Below, piece after piece: positions 52,355 to 61,997 of a stretch of DNA of 64,000 nucleotides (position 1 is its first letter; each line of letters starts with the position of its first letter). The stretch is from Pseudomonas izuensis (GTDB lineage: Bacteria > Pseudomonadota > Gammaproteobacteria > Pseudomonadales > Pseudomonadaceae), in assembly GCF_009861505.1 (NCBI RefSeq), contig NZ_WTFT01000016.1, positions 1-64,000 of the forward strand. The letters run 5' to 3'. The position numbers and the translations under genes are program-made. Below the pieces are notes generated by a model. It saw only the letters and a program-made list of their open reading frames with translations. It made no database searches and was not told the DNA's origin.

Positions 52355-55189
52355 TTGGACAAGATCCTGATTCGTGGGGCTCGAACCCACAACCTGAAGA
52401 ACATCGACCTGACCCTGCCCAGGGACAAACTGATTGTCATCACCGGCCTGTCCGGCTCCGGCAAGTCGTCCCTGGCCTTCGACACGCTGTACGCCGAAGG
52501 CCAGCGCCGCTACGTCGAATCACTGTCGGCCTATGCCCGGCAGTTCCTGTCGATGATGGAAAAGCCTGACGTCGACACCATCGAAGGCCTGTCGCCAGCG
52601 ATCTCCATCGAACAGAAATCGACCTCGCACAACCCGCGCTCGACCGTCGGTACCATCACCGAAATCTACGACTACCTGCGCTTGTTGTATGCACGCGTAG
52701 GCATCCCGCGCTGCCCGGATCACGACATTCCGCTGGAAGCGCAGACCGTCAGCCAGATGGTCGACCTGGTCCTCGCCGAACCGGAAGGCAGCAAGCTCAT
52801 GCTGCTGGCTCCGGTGATTCGCGAACGCAAAGGTGAACACCTCTCGGTCTTCGAAGAGCTTCGAGCCCAGGGCTTCGTCCGTGCCAGAATCAACGGCAAG
52901 CTTTATGAGCTGGATGAAGCGCCCAAGCTCGACAAACAGAAAAAGCATTCCATTGATGTCGTGGTTGACCGCTTCAAGGTCCGCGCCGATCTGCAACAGC
53001 GCCTGGCCGAATCCTTCGAGACCGCGCTGAAGCTGGCGGACGGCATCGCGCTGGTGGCACCGATGGACGATGAGCCGGGCGAAGAAATGATCTTCTCCGC
53101 GCGCTTCGCCTGCCCGATTTGCGGTCACGCCATCAGCGAACTCGAGCCCAAACTGTTTTCCTTCAACAACCCGGCCGGTGCTTGCCCGACCTGTGATGGT
53201 TTGGGGGTGAAGCAATTCTTCGACATCAAGCGACTGGTCAATGGCGAGCTGACCCTCGCCGAAGGTGCGATTCGCGGGTGGGACCGGCGCAACGTCTATT
53301 ACTTCCAGATGCTCGGTTCGTTGGCGTCCCACTACAAGTTCAGCCTGGAAGTGCCGTTCAACGAGCTGCCGAGCGACCAGCAGAAGAACATCCTGCACGG
53401 CAGCGGGTCGCAAAATGTCGACTTCAAATACCTGAACGACCGTGGCGACATCGTCAAACGCTCGCACCCGTTCGAAGGCATCGTACCGAACCTGGAACGT
53501 CGCTACCGCGAAACCGAGTCGGCGTCGGTTCGCGAGGAGCTGGCCAAGTTCCTCAGCACCCAGTCCTGCCCGGACTGCCGCGGCACCCGCCTGCGACGGG
53601 AAGCACGGCATGTTTGGGTCGGCGAGAAAACCTTGCCGGCGGTGACCAACCTGCCAATCGGCGACGCCTGCGATTACTTTGGCGAGCTGAAGATGACCGG
53701 GCGTCGTGGTGAGATTGCCGACAAGATCCTCAAGGAAATCCGCGAACGCCTGCAGTTTCTGGTCAACGTCGGCCTCGATTATCTGTCGCTGGACCGTAGT
53801 GCGGACACATTGTCCGGTGGTGAGGCTCAGCGCATACGCCTGGCCAGCCAGATCGGCGCGGGCCTGGTCGGCGTTCTGTACATTCTCGACGAACCCTCGA
53901 TCGGCCTGCATCAGCGCGATAACGACCGCTTGCTCGGCACACTCAAGCACCTGCGCGACATCGGCAACACAGTGATCGTGGTCGAGCACGATGAAGATGC
54001 GATTCGCCTGGCGGATTATGTTGTGGATATCGGGCCGGGCGCCGGCGTCCATGGCGGCCATATCGTTGCCGAAGGAACACCGGCCGAGGTCATGGCCCAC
54101 CCTGACTCCTTGACCGGCAAGTACCTGTCGGGCCGGGTGAAAATTGCCGTTCCAGCCAAACGCACACCGCGCAACAAGAAGCTGTCGTTGTCGCTCAAGG
54201 GTGCCCGCGGCAACAATTTGCGCAATGTCGACCTGGATATTCCGATCGGCTTGCTGACCTGCGTAACCGGAGTGTCCGGTTCGGGCAAGTCGACGCTGAT
54301 CAACAACACGCTCTTTCCTCTGAGCGCGACTGCACTGAACGGTGCGACGACACTTGAAGCAGCCGCCCATGACAGCATCAAGGGTCTGGAGCATCTGGAT
54401 AAAGTCGTCGACATCGACCAGAGCCCTATCGGTCGTACACCTCGCTCCAACCCCGCGACCTACACCGGGTTATTCACACCGATTCGCGAGTTGTTCGCCG
54501 GCGTGCCGGAATCCCGCTCCCGCGGTTACGGTCCGGGGCGCTTCTCCTTCAACGTGAAGGGCGGACGTTGCGAAGCCTGCCAGGGTGATGGCCTGATCAA
54601 GGTCGAAATGCACTTCCTGCCGGACATCTATGTGCCCTGCGACGTCTGCAAGAGCAAGCGCTACAACCGCGAGACGCTGGAGATCAAGTACAAAGGCAAG
54701 AGCATCCACGAGACCCTCGAGATGACCATCGAGGAAGCCCGGGAATTCTTCGATGCGGTACCGGCCCTGGCGCGCAAGCTTCAGACACTGATGGATGTGG
54801 GCCTGTCCTACATCAAGCTGGGACAATCTGCGACGACGCTCTCGGGTGGTGAGGCTCAACGAGTCAAGCTGTCCCGCGAGCTGTCCAAGCGTGATACGGG
54901 CAAGACCCTGTATATCCTCGACGAACCGACAACCGGTCTGCACTTCGCGGATATCCAGCAATTGCTCGACGTACTGCATCGACTGCGTGACCACGGCAAT
55001 ACGGTGGTGGTGATCGAGCACAATCTGGACGTGATCAAGACCGCCGACTGGCTGGTGGACCTGGGGCCGGAAGGTGGCTCCAAGGGTGGTCAGATCATCG
55101 CGGTCGGCACGCCGGAAGAAGTCGCAGAGATGAAGCAATCTCACACTGGCTTCTACCTCAAACCGCTGCTGGAGCGCGATCGGGCTTAA
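52355..55189 (+). CDS. uvrA: Excinuclease ABC subunit A
   Basis: A 944-residue nucleotide-excision-repair damage sensor. The two Walker A loops are GLSGSGKSS (about 31-39) and GVSGSGKST (about 640-648); zinc fingers lie near 252-280 (CPICGH) and 735-765 (CEACQGDG, CDVC). The signatures are LSGGEAQR twice. The start is TTG at 52355: family members begin MDKI, and GAGG lies upstream; an ATG frame from 52289 would add 22 foreign residues. Divergent from the yajR-ssb unit. Confidence 0.97.
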   Translation: MDKILIRGARTHNLKNIDLTLPRDKLIVITGLSGSGKSSLAFDTLYAEGQRRYVESLSAYARQFLSMMEKPDVDTIEGLSPAISIEQKSTSHNPRSTVGTITEIYDYLRLLYARVGIPRCPDHDIPLEAQTVSQMVDLVLAEPEGSKLMLLAPVIRERKGEHLSVFEELRAQGFVRARINGKLYELDEAPKLDKQKKHSIDVVVDRFKVRADLQQRLAESFETALKLADGIALVAPMDDEPGEEMIFSARFACPICGHAISELEPKLFSFNNPAGACPTCDGLGVKQFFDIKRLVNGELTLAEGAIRGWDRRNVYYFQMLGSLASHYKFSLEVPFNELPSDQQKNILHGSGSQNVDFKYLNDRGDIVKRSHPFEGIVPNLERRYRETESASVREELAKFLSTQSCPDCRGTRLRREARHVWVGEKTLPAVTNLPIGDACDYFGELKMTGRRGEIADKILKEIRERLQFLVNVGLDYLSLDRSADTLSGGEAQRIRLASQIGAGLVGVLYILDEPSIGLHQRDNDRLLGTLKHLRDIGNTVIVVEHDEDAIRLADYVVDIGPGAGVHGGHIVAEGTPAEVMAHPDSLTGKYLSGRVKIAVPAKRTPRNKKLSLSLKGARGNNLRNVDLDIPIGLLTCVTGVSGSGKSTLINNTLFPLSATALNGATTLEAAAHDSIKGLEHLDKVVDIDQSPIGRTPRSNPATYTGLFTPIRELFAGVPESRSRGYGPGRFSFNVKGGRCEACQGDGLIKVEMHFLPDIYVPCDVCKSKRYNRETLEIKYKGKSIHETLEMTIEEAREFFDAVPALARKLQTLMDVGLSYIKLGQSATTLSGGEAQRVKLSRELSKRDTGKTLYILDEPTTGLHFADIQQLLDVLHRLRDHGNTVVVIEHNLDVIKTADWLVDLGPEGGSKGGQIIAVGTPEEVAEMKQSHTGFYLKPLLERDRA

Positions 55190-55200
55190 TCGGGCGCCAT

Positions 55201-55241
55201 GAAAAAGCCCCTGTCACTTCATCAGTGACGGGGGCTTTTTT
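55201..55241 (+). terminator. uvrA terminator
   Basis: gaaaaagcccctgtcact and agtgacgggggctttttt form a long stem with a short loop. It separates uvrA from convergent ftnA and can serve both. Confidence 0.92.
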
Positions 55242-55253
55242 GTATCCGCTGGA

Positions 55254-55718
55254 TCAGGTGTGGGACTGCAGGTAATTCTCAAGCCCGATCAACTTGATCA
55301 GACCCAACTGTTTCTCGAGCCAGTAGGTGTGATCTTCTTCGGTGTCATGCAATTGAACCCGCAGCATTTCGCGGCTGACATAATCCTTGTGCTGCTCACA
55401 GAGCTTGATGCCTTTGCACAGCGCAGCTCGCACCTTGTATTCCAGGCGCAAATCCGCTTCAAGCATCTCTGTCACCGTGGTGCCGACATCGAGATCGTCC
55501 GGACGCATGCGTGGCGTGCCTTCAAGCATCAGAATTCGGCGCATCAGAGCATCAGCGTGCCCTGCTTCTTCTTCCATCTCGTGATTGATTCGTTCGTAGA
55601 GCTTGGTGAATCCCCAGTCCTCATACATCCGCGAGTGGACGAAATATTGATCACGCGCCGCCAGCTCGCCGGTCAGCAACGTGTTGAGGTAATCGATCAC
55701 ATCTGGGTGGCCTTGCAT
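55254..55718 (-). CDS. ftnA: Bacterial ferritin FtnA (formerly BfrA)
   Basis: A 154-residue iron-storage protein. The ferroxidase ligands are Glu18, Glu51, His54, Glu93, Glu127 and His130. The haem Met52 of bacterioferritins is Ala52, so haem is not expected, as in P. aeruginosa FtnA. The N-terminus MQGHPDVIDYLNTLLTGE matches that family closely. It lies downstream of katA with a terminator between and converges on uvrA. Confidence 0.95.
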   Translation of the reverse strand: MQGHPDVIDYLNTLLTGELAARDQYFVHSRMYEDWGFTKLYERINHEMEEEAGHADALMRRILMLEGTPRMRPDDLDVGTTVTEMLEADLRLEYKVRAALCKGIKLCEQHKDYVSREMLRVQLHDTEEDHTYWLEKQLGLIKLIGLENYLQSHT

Positions 55719-55830
55719 CGCCCTACATCTCCCTGCTTGAAAGTTGTAGTTTGAACCAACATCCCCGTATCGTCACTCGAAAGCCGCAATAAAAGCGAAG
55801 ATATTCTGAGAAAAACAGCTTAAATAACGC

Positions 55831-55858
55831 AAAAACCGCCCAAACAAGGGCGGTTCTG
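55831..55858 (-). terminator. katA terminator
   Basis: aaccgccc and gggcggtt pair around a short loop, followed on the minus strand by TTTTT. It lies between katA and ftnA. Confidence 0.85.
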
Positions 55859-55866
55859 CTTCTCAT

Positions 55867-57321
55867 TTAGACTTCGTTAAGCTGTACGTTGAGCAGCTTT
55901 GCGATTGCTTCTCCGTACGCCGGATCGGCCCTGTAGAAATGTTGCAATTGACGGTCAACGACGTCACTCGATACACCTGCCATCGCTCCGGCGATGTTGC
56001 CAACCAGTAACGCCTTCTGCTCGTCACTCATCAGACGGAACAGCGCACCGGCGTGGCTGTAATAGTCAGTATCTTCGCGATGATCGTAACGATCGGCCGC
56101 ACCGCTCAAAGCCAGTGCAGGCTCGGCGTAACGAGGAGCCTGCTTCGGCGAATCGACATAGCTGTTCGGCTCATAATTCGGCGTCGCGCCACCATTGCTG
56201 CCAAACGCCATCGAACCATCACGCTGGTAGCTATTAACCGGGCTACGCGGAGCGTTGACCGGCAGTTGCTGGTGATTGGTACCTACACGGTAGCGATGCG
56301 CATCCGCGTAGGCGAATACCCGACCTTGCAGCATTCGGTCTGGCGACAGGCCCACACCCGGCACCATGTTGCTTGGACCGAAGGCTGCTTGCTCGACTTC
56401 AGCGAAGTAGTTGAGCGGGTTACGATTGAGCTCCAGTTCACCGACTTCGATCAACGGAAACTCTTTCTGTGACCAGGTCTTGGTGACGTCGAACGGATTC
56501 TCATAATGCGCGGCGGCCTGGGCCTCGGTCATGATCTGGATGCACACGCTCCATTTCGGAAAATCACCGCGCTCGATGGCCTCGAACAAGTCGCGCTGAG
56601 CGTAATCCGGATCAGTACCGGCCAGACGCGCGGCTTCTGCCGGCGCCAGGTTCTTGATGCCCTGCTTGGTCTTGTAGTGCCATTTCACCCAGTGACGCTC
56701 GCCATTGGCGTTGATCAGGCTGTAGGTGTGGCTGCCAAAGCCGTGCATGTGACGGTAACCATCAGGGATGCCGCGATCCGAGAACAGGATCGTGACCTGG
56801 TGCAACGCCTCTGGAGAGTGCGACCAGAAATCCCACATTGCCTGCGCGCTTTTCAGGTTGCTTTGTGGCAGACGCTTTTGAGTGTGGATAAAGTCAGGGA
56901 ATTTCAGCGGATCACGGATGAAGAACACTGGAGTGTTGTTACCCACGATGTCCCAGTTTCCCTCTTCGGTGTAGAACTTCAATGCGAACCCACGCGGGTC
57001 CCGCTCAGTGTCAGCCGAACCGCGCTCACCGCCCACAGTGGAAAAACGCAGGAACGTGGGTGTTTGCTTGCCAATGGACTCGAACAGCCTGGCGCTGGTG
57101 TACTGAGTGATATCGCGAGTGACGGTAAACGTACCGTAAGCACCCGAGCCTTTGGCATGTACACGACGCTCAGGAATGTTTTCACGATTGAAATGAGCCA
57201 GCTTCTCGATCAAGTGGAAGTCGTCGAGCAGAAGCGGACCACGTGGGCCGGCGGAACGGGAATTCTGATTGTCGGCGACAGGAGCGCCACTGGCGGTGGT
57301 AAGTGTTTTATTTTGGCTCAT
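55867..57321 (-). CDS. katA: Catalase KatA
   Basis: A 484-residue monofunctional haem catalase. The active-site His is in RRVHAKGSGAYGTF (about residue 56). NTPVFFIRDPLKFPDFIH holds the catalytic Asn (about 129), and the proximal Tyr is in RVFAYADAHRYRVG (about 339-345). The small-subunit type and the position before ftnA match PA4236 katA. It detoxifies H2O2. An OxyR-like site lies about 100 bases upstream. Confidence 0.97.
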   Translation of the reverse strand: MSQNKTLTTASGAPVADNQNSRSAGPRGPLLLDDFHLIEKLAHFNRENIPERRVHAKGSGAYGTFTVTRDITQYTSARLFESIGKQTPTFLRFSTVGGERGSADTERDPRGFALKFYTEEGNWDIVGNNTPVFFIRDPLKFPDFIHTQKRLPQSNLKSAQAMWDFWSHSPEALHQVTILFSDRGIPDGYRHMHGFGSHTYSLINANGERHWVKWHYKTKQGIKNLAPAEAARLAGTDPDYAQRDLFEAIERGDFPKWSVCIQIMTEAQAAAHYENPFDVTKTWSQKEFPLIEVGELELNRNPLNYFAEVEQAAFGPSNMVPGVGLSPDRMLQGRVFAYADAHRYRVGTNHQQLPVNAPRSPVNSYQRDGSMAFGSNGGATPNYEPNSYVDSPKQAPRYAEPALALSGAADRYDHREDTDYYSHAGALFRLMSDEQKALLVGNIAGAMAGVSSDVVDRQLQHFYRADPAYGEAIAKLLNVQLNEV

Positions 57322-57422
57322 GCGATCTCTTCCTTAGTCAGTCTTGAACTGCCGGCTAATCGGCTAAAGGGAGTATTGACGATCAACATAACGCTTTCTA
57401 ATTCATTAGATATTCACAATCG

Positions 57423-57437
57423 ATAGATATTGCCTAT
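57423..57437 (-). promoter_or_regulatory. Possible OxyR site upstream of katA
   Basis: ATAG-N7-CTAT is an exact half of the OxyR consensus, in an AT-rich part about 102 bases before katA. The second half is only partly recognisable. Confidence 0.35.
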
Positions 57438-57479
57438 ACATCTATGAACAAATAACTTGCTGCACTTTTCATACGCACA

Positions 57480-57508
57480 CAAAAAACCGGGCACTAGGCC
57501 CGGTTCTT
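57480..57508 (-). terminator. Alpha-operon terminator
   Basis: On the minus strand AACCGGGC pairs with GCCCGGTT across CTAGT, then TTTTT. It lies 18 bases after rplQ. Confidence 0.92.
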
Positions 57509-57525
57509 CGTTTCAGACTGACGTC

Positions 57526-57912
57526 TTACTCAGCGGATACAGCTTCACCGCCGACAGCACGATCAACCAACTCGACGTACGCCATAGGCGCGTTGTCGCC
57601 AGCGCGGAAACCGCACTTGAGGATGCGCAGGTAGCCACCCTCACGGGTAGCGTAACGCTTGCCCAGGTCGTTGAAGAGCTTACCAACGATAGCTTTCGAA
57701 CGGGTACGGTCGAAAGCCAGGCGGCGGTTAGCAACGCTATCTGTCTTGGCCAAAGTGATCAGCGGCTCGGCAACGCGGCGCAGTTCTTTAGCTTTTGGCA
57801 GAGTAGTTTTGATCAGCTCGTGCTCGAACAGCGACACCGCCATGTTTTGGAACATGGCCTTGCGGTGCGAGCTGGTGCGGCTGAGGTGACGACCACTTTT
57901 ACGATGACGCAT
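57526..57912 (-). CDS. rplQ: Ribosomal protein L17
   Basis: A 128-residue large-subunit protein, beginning MRHRKSGRHLSRTSSHRKAM and with the FEHELIKTTLPKAKELR block. It sits at the end of the alpha operon after rpoA, before a clear terminator. Confidence 0.99.
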   Translation of the reverse strand: MRHRKSGRHLSRTSSHRKAMFQNMAVSLFEHELIKTTLPKAKELRRVAEPLITLAKTDSVANRRLAFDRTRSKAIVGKLFNDLGKRYATREGGYLRILKCGFRAGDNAPMAYVELVDRAVGGEAVSAE

Positions 57913-57954
57913 GGTTCATTCCTTACCAAACACTACGTTCGGTGATTACGACGA

Positions 57955-58956
57955 TCAGGCAGTCGCCTTGTCGTCCTTCTTAAGACTTGCAGGCGGCCAG
58001 TTGTCGAGGCGCATGCCGAGGGACAGACCGCGGGAGGCCAGAACGTCCTTGATTTCAGTCAAGGATTTCTTGCCAAGGTTCGGAGTCTTCAACAGCTCTA
58101 CTTCGGTACGCTGAATCAGGTCACCGATGTAGTAGATGTTTTCCGCCTTAAGGCAGTTAGCCGAACGTACAGTCAGTTCCAGATCGTCAACCGGGCGAAG
58201 CAGGATCGGATCGATCTCGTCTTCCTGCTCGATTACCACTGGTTCGCTGTCACCTTTGAGGTCGACGAACGCAGCCAACTGCTGTTGCAGGATGGTTGCA
58301 GCGCGGCGGATAGCCTCTTCAGGATCCAGAGTACCGTTGGTTTCCAGATCAATAACCAGCTTGTCCAGGTTAGTACGCTGTTCGACACGGGCGTTTTCCA
58401 CCACGTATGCGATACGGCGAACCGGGCTGAACGAAGAGTCAAGCTGCAAGCGACCAATGCTGCGGCTTTCGTCTTCATCGCTCTGACGCGAGTCGGCCGG
58501 TTCATAACCACGACCACGAGCTACTACGAGCTTCATGTTCAGGGCGCCGTTAGACGCCAGGTTAGCGATTACGTGATCGGGATTAACGATCTCGACATCA
58601 TGATCCAGCTGAATATCGGCAGCGGTAACCACCCCCGAACCCTTCTTCGACAAGGTCAGCGTAACTTCGTCTCGACCGTGCAGCTTGATAGCCAGACCTT
58701 TAAGGTTCAACAGGATTTCAATTACGTCTTCCTGTACACCTTCGATGGCGCTGTACTCGTGGAGCACACCGTCAATCTCGGCCTCGACTACTGCACAGCC
58801 GGGCATGGAGGACAACAGGATGCGGCGCAGCGCGTTGCCCAGGGTATGGCCAAAGCCACGCTCGAGAGGCTCGAGCGTGATCTTGGCGCGGGTTGGACTG
58901 ACAACCTGCACATCAATGTGGCGGGGTGTCAGGAACTCATTTACCGAAATCTGCAT
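57955..58956 (-). CDS. rpoA: RNA polymerase alpha subunit
   Basis: A 333-residue subunit. The N-terminal assembly domain (1-235) has RGFGHTLGNALRRILLSSMPG, and the C-terminal domain (about 250-320) has ELTVRSANCLKAENIYYIGDL and LGKKSLTEIKDVL for UP-element and activator contacts. Its length is usual for Pseudomonas. It lies between rpsD and rplQ. Confidence 0.99.
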   Translation of the reverse strand: MQISVNEFLTPRHIDVQVVSPTRAKITLEPLERGFGHTLGNALRRILLSSMPGCAVVEAEIDGVLHEYSAIEGVQEDVIEILLNLKGLAIKLHGRDEVTLTLSKKGSGVVTAADIQLDHDVEIVNPDHVIANLASNGALNMKLVVARGRGYEPADSRQSDEDESRSIGRLQLDSSFSPVRRIAYVVENARVEQRTNLDKLVIDLETNGTLDPEEAIRRAATILQQQLAAFVDLKGDSEPVVIEQEDEIDPILLRPVDDLELTVRSANCLKAENIYYIGDLIQRTEVELLKTPNLGKKSLTEIKDVLASRGLSLGMRLDNWPPASLKKDDKATA

Positions 58957-58978
58957 GGATGCACCTATTTTCTAGCCC

Positions 58979-59599
58979 TTACTTGGAGTAGAGCTCGACA
59001 ATCAGGCTTTCGTTGATGTCGGCGGACAGATCACTGCGAGCTGGAACGTTCTTGAAAACGCCCGACTTCTTCTCAGTGTCTACTTCTACCCATTCTACGC
59101 GGCCACGTTGGGCACACAGATCGAGAGCTTGGACAATGCGAAGTTGGTTTTTTGCTTTCTCGCGAACAGCAACCACGTCACCAGCACGAACCTGGTAGGA
59201 CGGAACGTTAACGGTTTGACCGTTTACGCTGATCGACTTGTGCGATACCAGCTGACGGGATTCGGCACGAGTCGAACCAAAGCCCATACGGTATACAACG
59301 TTGTCCAGACGGCATTCGAGCAGTTGCAACAGGTTTTCGCCAGTTGCGCCTTTCTTGCCAGCAGCTTCTTTGTAGTAGCCGCTGAATTGACGCTCGAGAA
59401 CGCCGTAGATACGACGGACCTTCTGCTTTTCACGCAGTTGGGTGCCGTAGTCGGACTGGCGACCGCGGCGTTGGCCGTGGATACCAGGTGCTGCTTCAAT
59501 GTTGCACTTCGATTCGATCGCGCGCACGCCGCTCTTCAGGAAGAGATCGGTGCCTTCGCGACGAGCGAGTTTGCATTTTGGACCAATGTAACGAGCCAT
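58979..59599 (-). CDS. rpsD: Ribosomal protein S4
   Basis: A 206-residue small-subunit protein with the S4 domain (RLDNVVYRMGFGSTRAESRQLVSHKSI). In E. coli S4 also represses the alpha operon at the rpsM leader. Located between rpsK and rpoA. Confidence 0.99.
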   Translation of the reverse strand: MARYIGPKCKLARREGTDLFLKSGVRAIESKCNIEAAPGIHGQRRGRQSDYGTQLREKQKVRRIYGVLERQFSGYYKEAAGKKGATGENLLQLLECRLDNVVYRMGFGSTRAESRQLVSHKSISVNGQTVNVPSYQVRAGDVVAVREKAKNQLRIVQALDLCAQRGRVEWVEVDTEKKSGVFKNVPARSDLSADINESLIVELYSK

Positions 59600-59617
59600 T
59601 CTTTACAATCTCCTGGA

Positions 59618-60007
59618 TTACACGCGGCGCTTCTTCGGCGGACGGCACCCGTTGTGCGGGATTGGCGTCACGTCGGTGATGCTGGCGATCTTGTAGCCAC
59701 AGCCGTTCAAAGCGCGGACTGCGGATTCACGACCTGGACCTGGACCTTTGACGTTGACGTCGAGGTTTTTCAGGCCGTATTCCAGCGCAGCTTGACCAGC
59801 ACGTTCAGCAGCTACTTGAGCAGCAAACGGGGTGGACTTGCGGGAACCGCGGAAACCCGAACCACCGGAGGTAGCCCAGGAAAGAGCGTTACCTTGACGG
59901 TCGGTGATGGTCACGATGGTGTTGTTAAAAGATGCATGGATGTGGGCGATGCCATCAACCACTGTCTTTTTAACTTTTTTACGAGGACGAGCAGCAGGTT
60001 TTGCCAT
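59618..60007 (-). CDS. rpsK: Ribosomal protein S11
   Basis: A 129-residue small-subunit protein. VVDGIAHIHASFNNTIVTITDRQGNALSW and the C-terminal DVTPIPHNGCRPPKKRRV are diagnostic. Confidence 0.99.
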   Translation of the reverse strand: MAKPAARPRKKVKKTVVDGIAHIHASFNNTIVTITDRQGNALSWATSGGSGFRGSRKSTPFAAQVAAERAGQAALEYGLKNLDVNVKGPGPGRESAVRALNGCGYKIASITDVTPIPHNGCRPPKKRRV

Positions 60008-60037
60008 GATTAAATTCCTGTCGATTCGCTGGGGCGA

Positions 60038-60394
60038 TTACTTGCGGATCGGCTTACGCGGACCTTTACGGGTACGCGCGTTGGTCTTGGTACGCTGACC
60101 GCGTACTGGCAGACCACGACGATGACGCAGACCGCGATAGCAACCGAGGTCCATCAAGCGCTTGATTTTCATGTTGATTTCGCGACGCAGGTCACCTTCA
60201 GTGGTGAACTTCGCCACTTCGCCACGCAGCTGTTCAATTTGCTCGTCGCTCAGATCCTTGATCTTTGCTGCTGGGTTTACCCCAGTCTCTGCACAAATTT
60301 TCTGTGCAGTAGTGCGACCAACACCATAGATGTAGGTCAGCGAGATAACAGTATGCTTGTTATCTGGAATGTTAACGCCTGCAATACGGGCCAT
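60038..60394 (-). CDS. rpsM: Ribosomal protein S13
   Basis: A 118-residue small-subunit protein. MARIAGVNIPDNKHTVI and the RGLRHRRGLPVRGQRTKTNARTRKG tail are typical. It is first in the alpha operon; the 130-base leader upstream should carry the S4-binding fold, which I cannot verify in detail. Confidence 0.99.
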   Translation of the reverse strand: MARIAGVNIPDNKHTVISLTYIYGVGRTTAQKICAETGVNPAAKIKDLSDEQIEQLRGEVAKFTTEGDLRREINMKIKRLMDLGCYRGLRHRRGLPVRGQRTKTNARTRKGPRKPIRK

Positions 60395-60453
60395 TCAGTG
60401 GGACTCCAATTGACAGCTACCTACGCCCCGGAAGCCAAGAAATAGGGCGCGAG

Positions 60454-60482
60454 ATAATATCGCTGTAATAACAAATAATCAA
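60454..60482 (-). promoter_or_regulatory. Alpha-operon promoter
   Basis: On the minus strand TTGATT (60482-60477) and TATTAT (60459-60454) are 17 bases apart. It lies directly after the stem at 60484-60510, about 60 bases upstream of the rpsM start. Confidence 0.65.
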
Positions 60483-60483
60483 C

Positions 60484-60510
60484 CCGGCAGCGCACTAGCT
60501 GCCGGGCTTG
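60484..60510 (-). terminator. Stem-loop after rpmJ (spc operon end)
   Basis: CCCGGCAGC pairs perfectly with GCTGCCGGG around a short loop. The following minus-strand bases (TTGATTATTTGTTATT) are T-rich but interrupted, so it may be a weak terminator or a read-through site before the alpha operon. Confidence 0.65.
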
Positions 60511-60524
60511 AAGCACAATCACAC

Positions 60525-60641
60525 TCAGCCTTGGCGCTGTTTGTGACGCGGTTCCGCGCTGCAAATTACTCGAACAACACCTTCGCGGCGAATAATCTTG
60601 CAGTTACGGCACAGCTTTTTCACCGATGCACGAACTTTCAT
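60525..60641 (-). CDS. rpmJ: Ribosomal protein L36
   Basis: A 38-residue protein beginning [15 protein letters not shown] and ending RHKQRQG, with the zinc ligands Cys11, Cys14, Cys27 and His32 (C+ type). It is 27 bases after secY, the usual last gene of the spc operon. Confidence 0.98.
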
Positions 60642-60668
60642 CACCAACTCCTCGAACCTTATGGGTAC

Positions 60669-61997
60669 TCAGCGCAACATGCCGCTGCCGTAACCCTTCA
60701 GGTTGGCTTTCTTCATCAGGGATTCGTACTGGTGCGAAACGAGGTGCGATTGTACTTGGGACATGAAGTCCATCACAACCACGACCACGATCAGCAACGA
60801 GGTCCCGCCAAGGTAGAACGGTACGTTGGCTGCAACCACCAGGAACTGGGGCAACAGGCAGACGGCCGTCATGTAAAGAGCACCGAACATGGTCAAGCGA
60901 GTCAGAACGCCATCAATGTAGCGCGCAGACTGCTCACCTGGACGGATGCCCGGAATAAAGGCACCGGACTTCTTCAGGTTTTCCGCTACGTCTTTCGGAT
61001 TGAACATCAACGCCGTATAGAAGAAGCAGAAGAAAATAATCCCTGCACTAAACAGCAGAATATTCAACGGCTGACCAGGAGCGATCGACTGCGAGATGTC
61101 CTGCAACCAGCCCATACCTTCAGACTGGCCGAACCAGGCACCCAACGAAGCCGGGAACAGCAAGATGCTGCTCGCGAAAATAGCCGGAATAACACCGGCC
61201 ATGTTCACCTTCAGCGGCAAGTGGCTTGTCTGCGCAGCGAAGACCTTGCGGCCCTGCTGACGCTTGGCGTAGTGAACAGCAATACGACGCTGACCACGCT
61301 CAATGAACACCACGAAACCGATAATCGCTACTGCCAGCAAACCGATGGCAACCAGGGCGAAGATGTTGATATCACCCTGACGTGCAGACTCGAAAGACTG
61401 CCCAATCGCTCTCGGAAGACCGGCGACGATACCCGAAAAAATCAACATCGAGATACCGTTGCCAACACCACGCTCAGTAATCTGCTCACCCAGCCACATC
61501 ATGAACATCGCACCAGCCACAAAAGTGGATACCGCGACGAAATGGAAGCCAAAGTCACCAGTGAACGCAACGCCCTGCCCCGCCAGACCAATGGACATGC
61601 CAATGGCCTGAACGAGAGCGAGAACGACAGTGCCGTAGCGGGTGTACTGGCTGATCTTGCGACGGCCAGCTTCACCTTCCTTCTTCAACTGCTCCAGCTG
61701 CGGGCTGACGGCGGTCATCAGCTGCATGATGATCGATGCCGAAATATACGGCATGATCCCCAGTGCAAAGATGCTCATCCGCTCCAGCGCGCCGCCGGAA
61801 AACATGTTGAACAAGCTAAGAATGGTCCCCTCATTCTGTCGAAACAGGTCCGCGAGTCGGTCCGGGTTGATACCTGGAACCGGGATGTGTGCGCCTATTC
61901 GGTAGACGATAATCGCCAGGAACAGAAAACGCAGACGAGCCCAGAGTTCAGACATACCGCCTTTGCCGAGCGCAGAGAGAGCACCTTGCTTAGCCAT
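60669..61997 (-). CDS. secY: Protein translocase subunit SecY
   Basis: A 442-residue inner-membrane channel with ten helices. Blocks: PYISASIIMQLMT, the plug region near RLADLFRQNEG, and KRQQGRKVFAAQTSHLPLKVNMAGVIPAIFASS in the cytoplasmic loop 4-5 and helix 7. It works with SecE and SecG. The ATG directly abuts the rplO stop. Confidence 0.99.
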   Translation of the reverse strand: MAKQGALSALGKGGMSELWARLRFLFLAIIVYRIGAHIPVPGINPDRLADLFRQNEGTILSLFNMFSGGALERMSIFALGIMPYISASIIMQLMTAVSPQLEQLKKEGEAGRRKISQYTRYGTVVLALVQAIGMSIGLAGQGVAFTGDFGFHFVAVSTFVAGAMFMMWLGEQITERGVGNGISMLIFSGIVAGLPRAIGQSFESARQGDINIFALVAIGLLAVAIIGFVVFIERGQRRIAVHYAKRQQGRKVFAAQTSHLPLKVNMAGVIPAIFASSILLFPASLGAWFGQSEGMGWLQDISQSIAPGQPLNILLFSAGIIFFCFFYTALMFNPKDVAENLKKSGAFIPGIRPGEQSARYIDGVLTRLTMFGALYMTAVCLLPQFLVVAANVPFYLGGTSLLIVVVVVMDFMSQVQSHLVSHQYESLMKKANLKGYGSGMLR

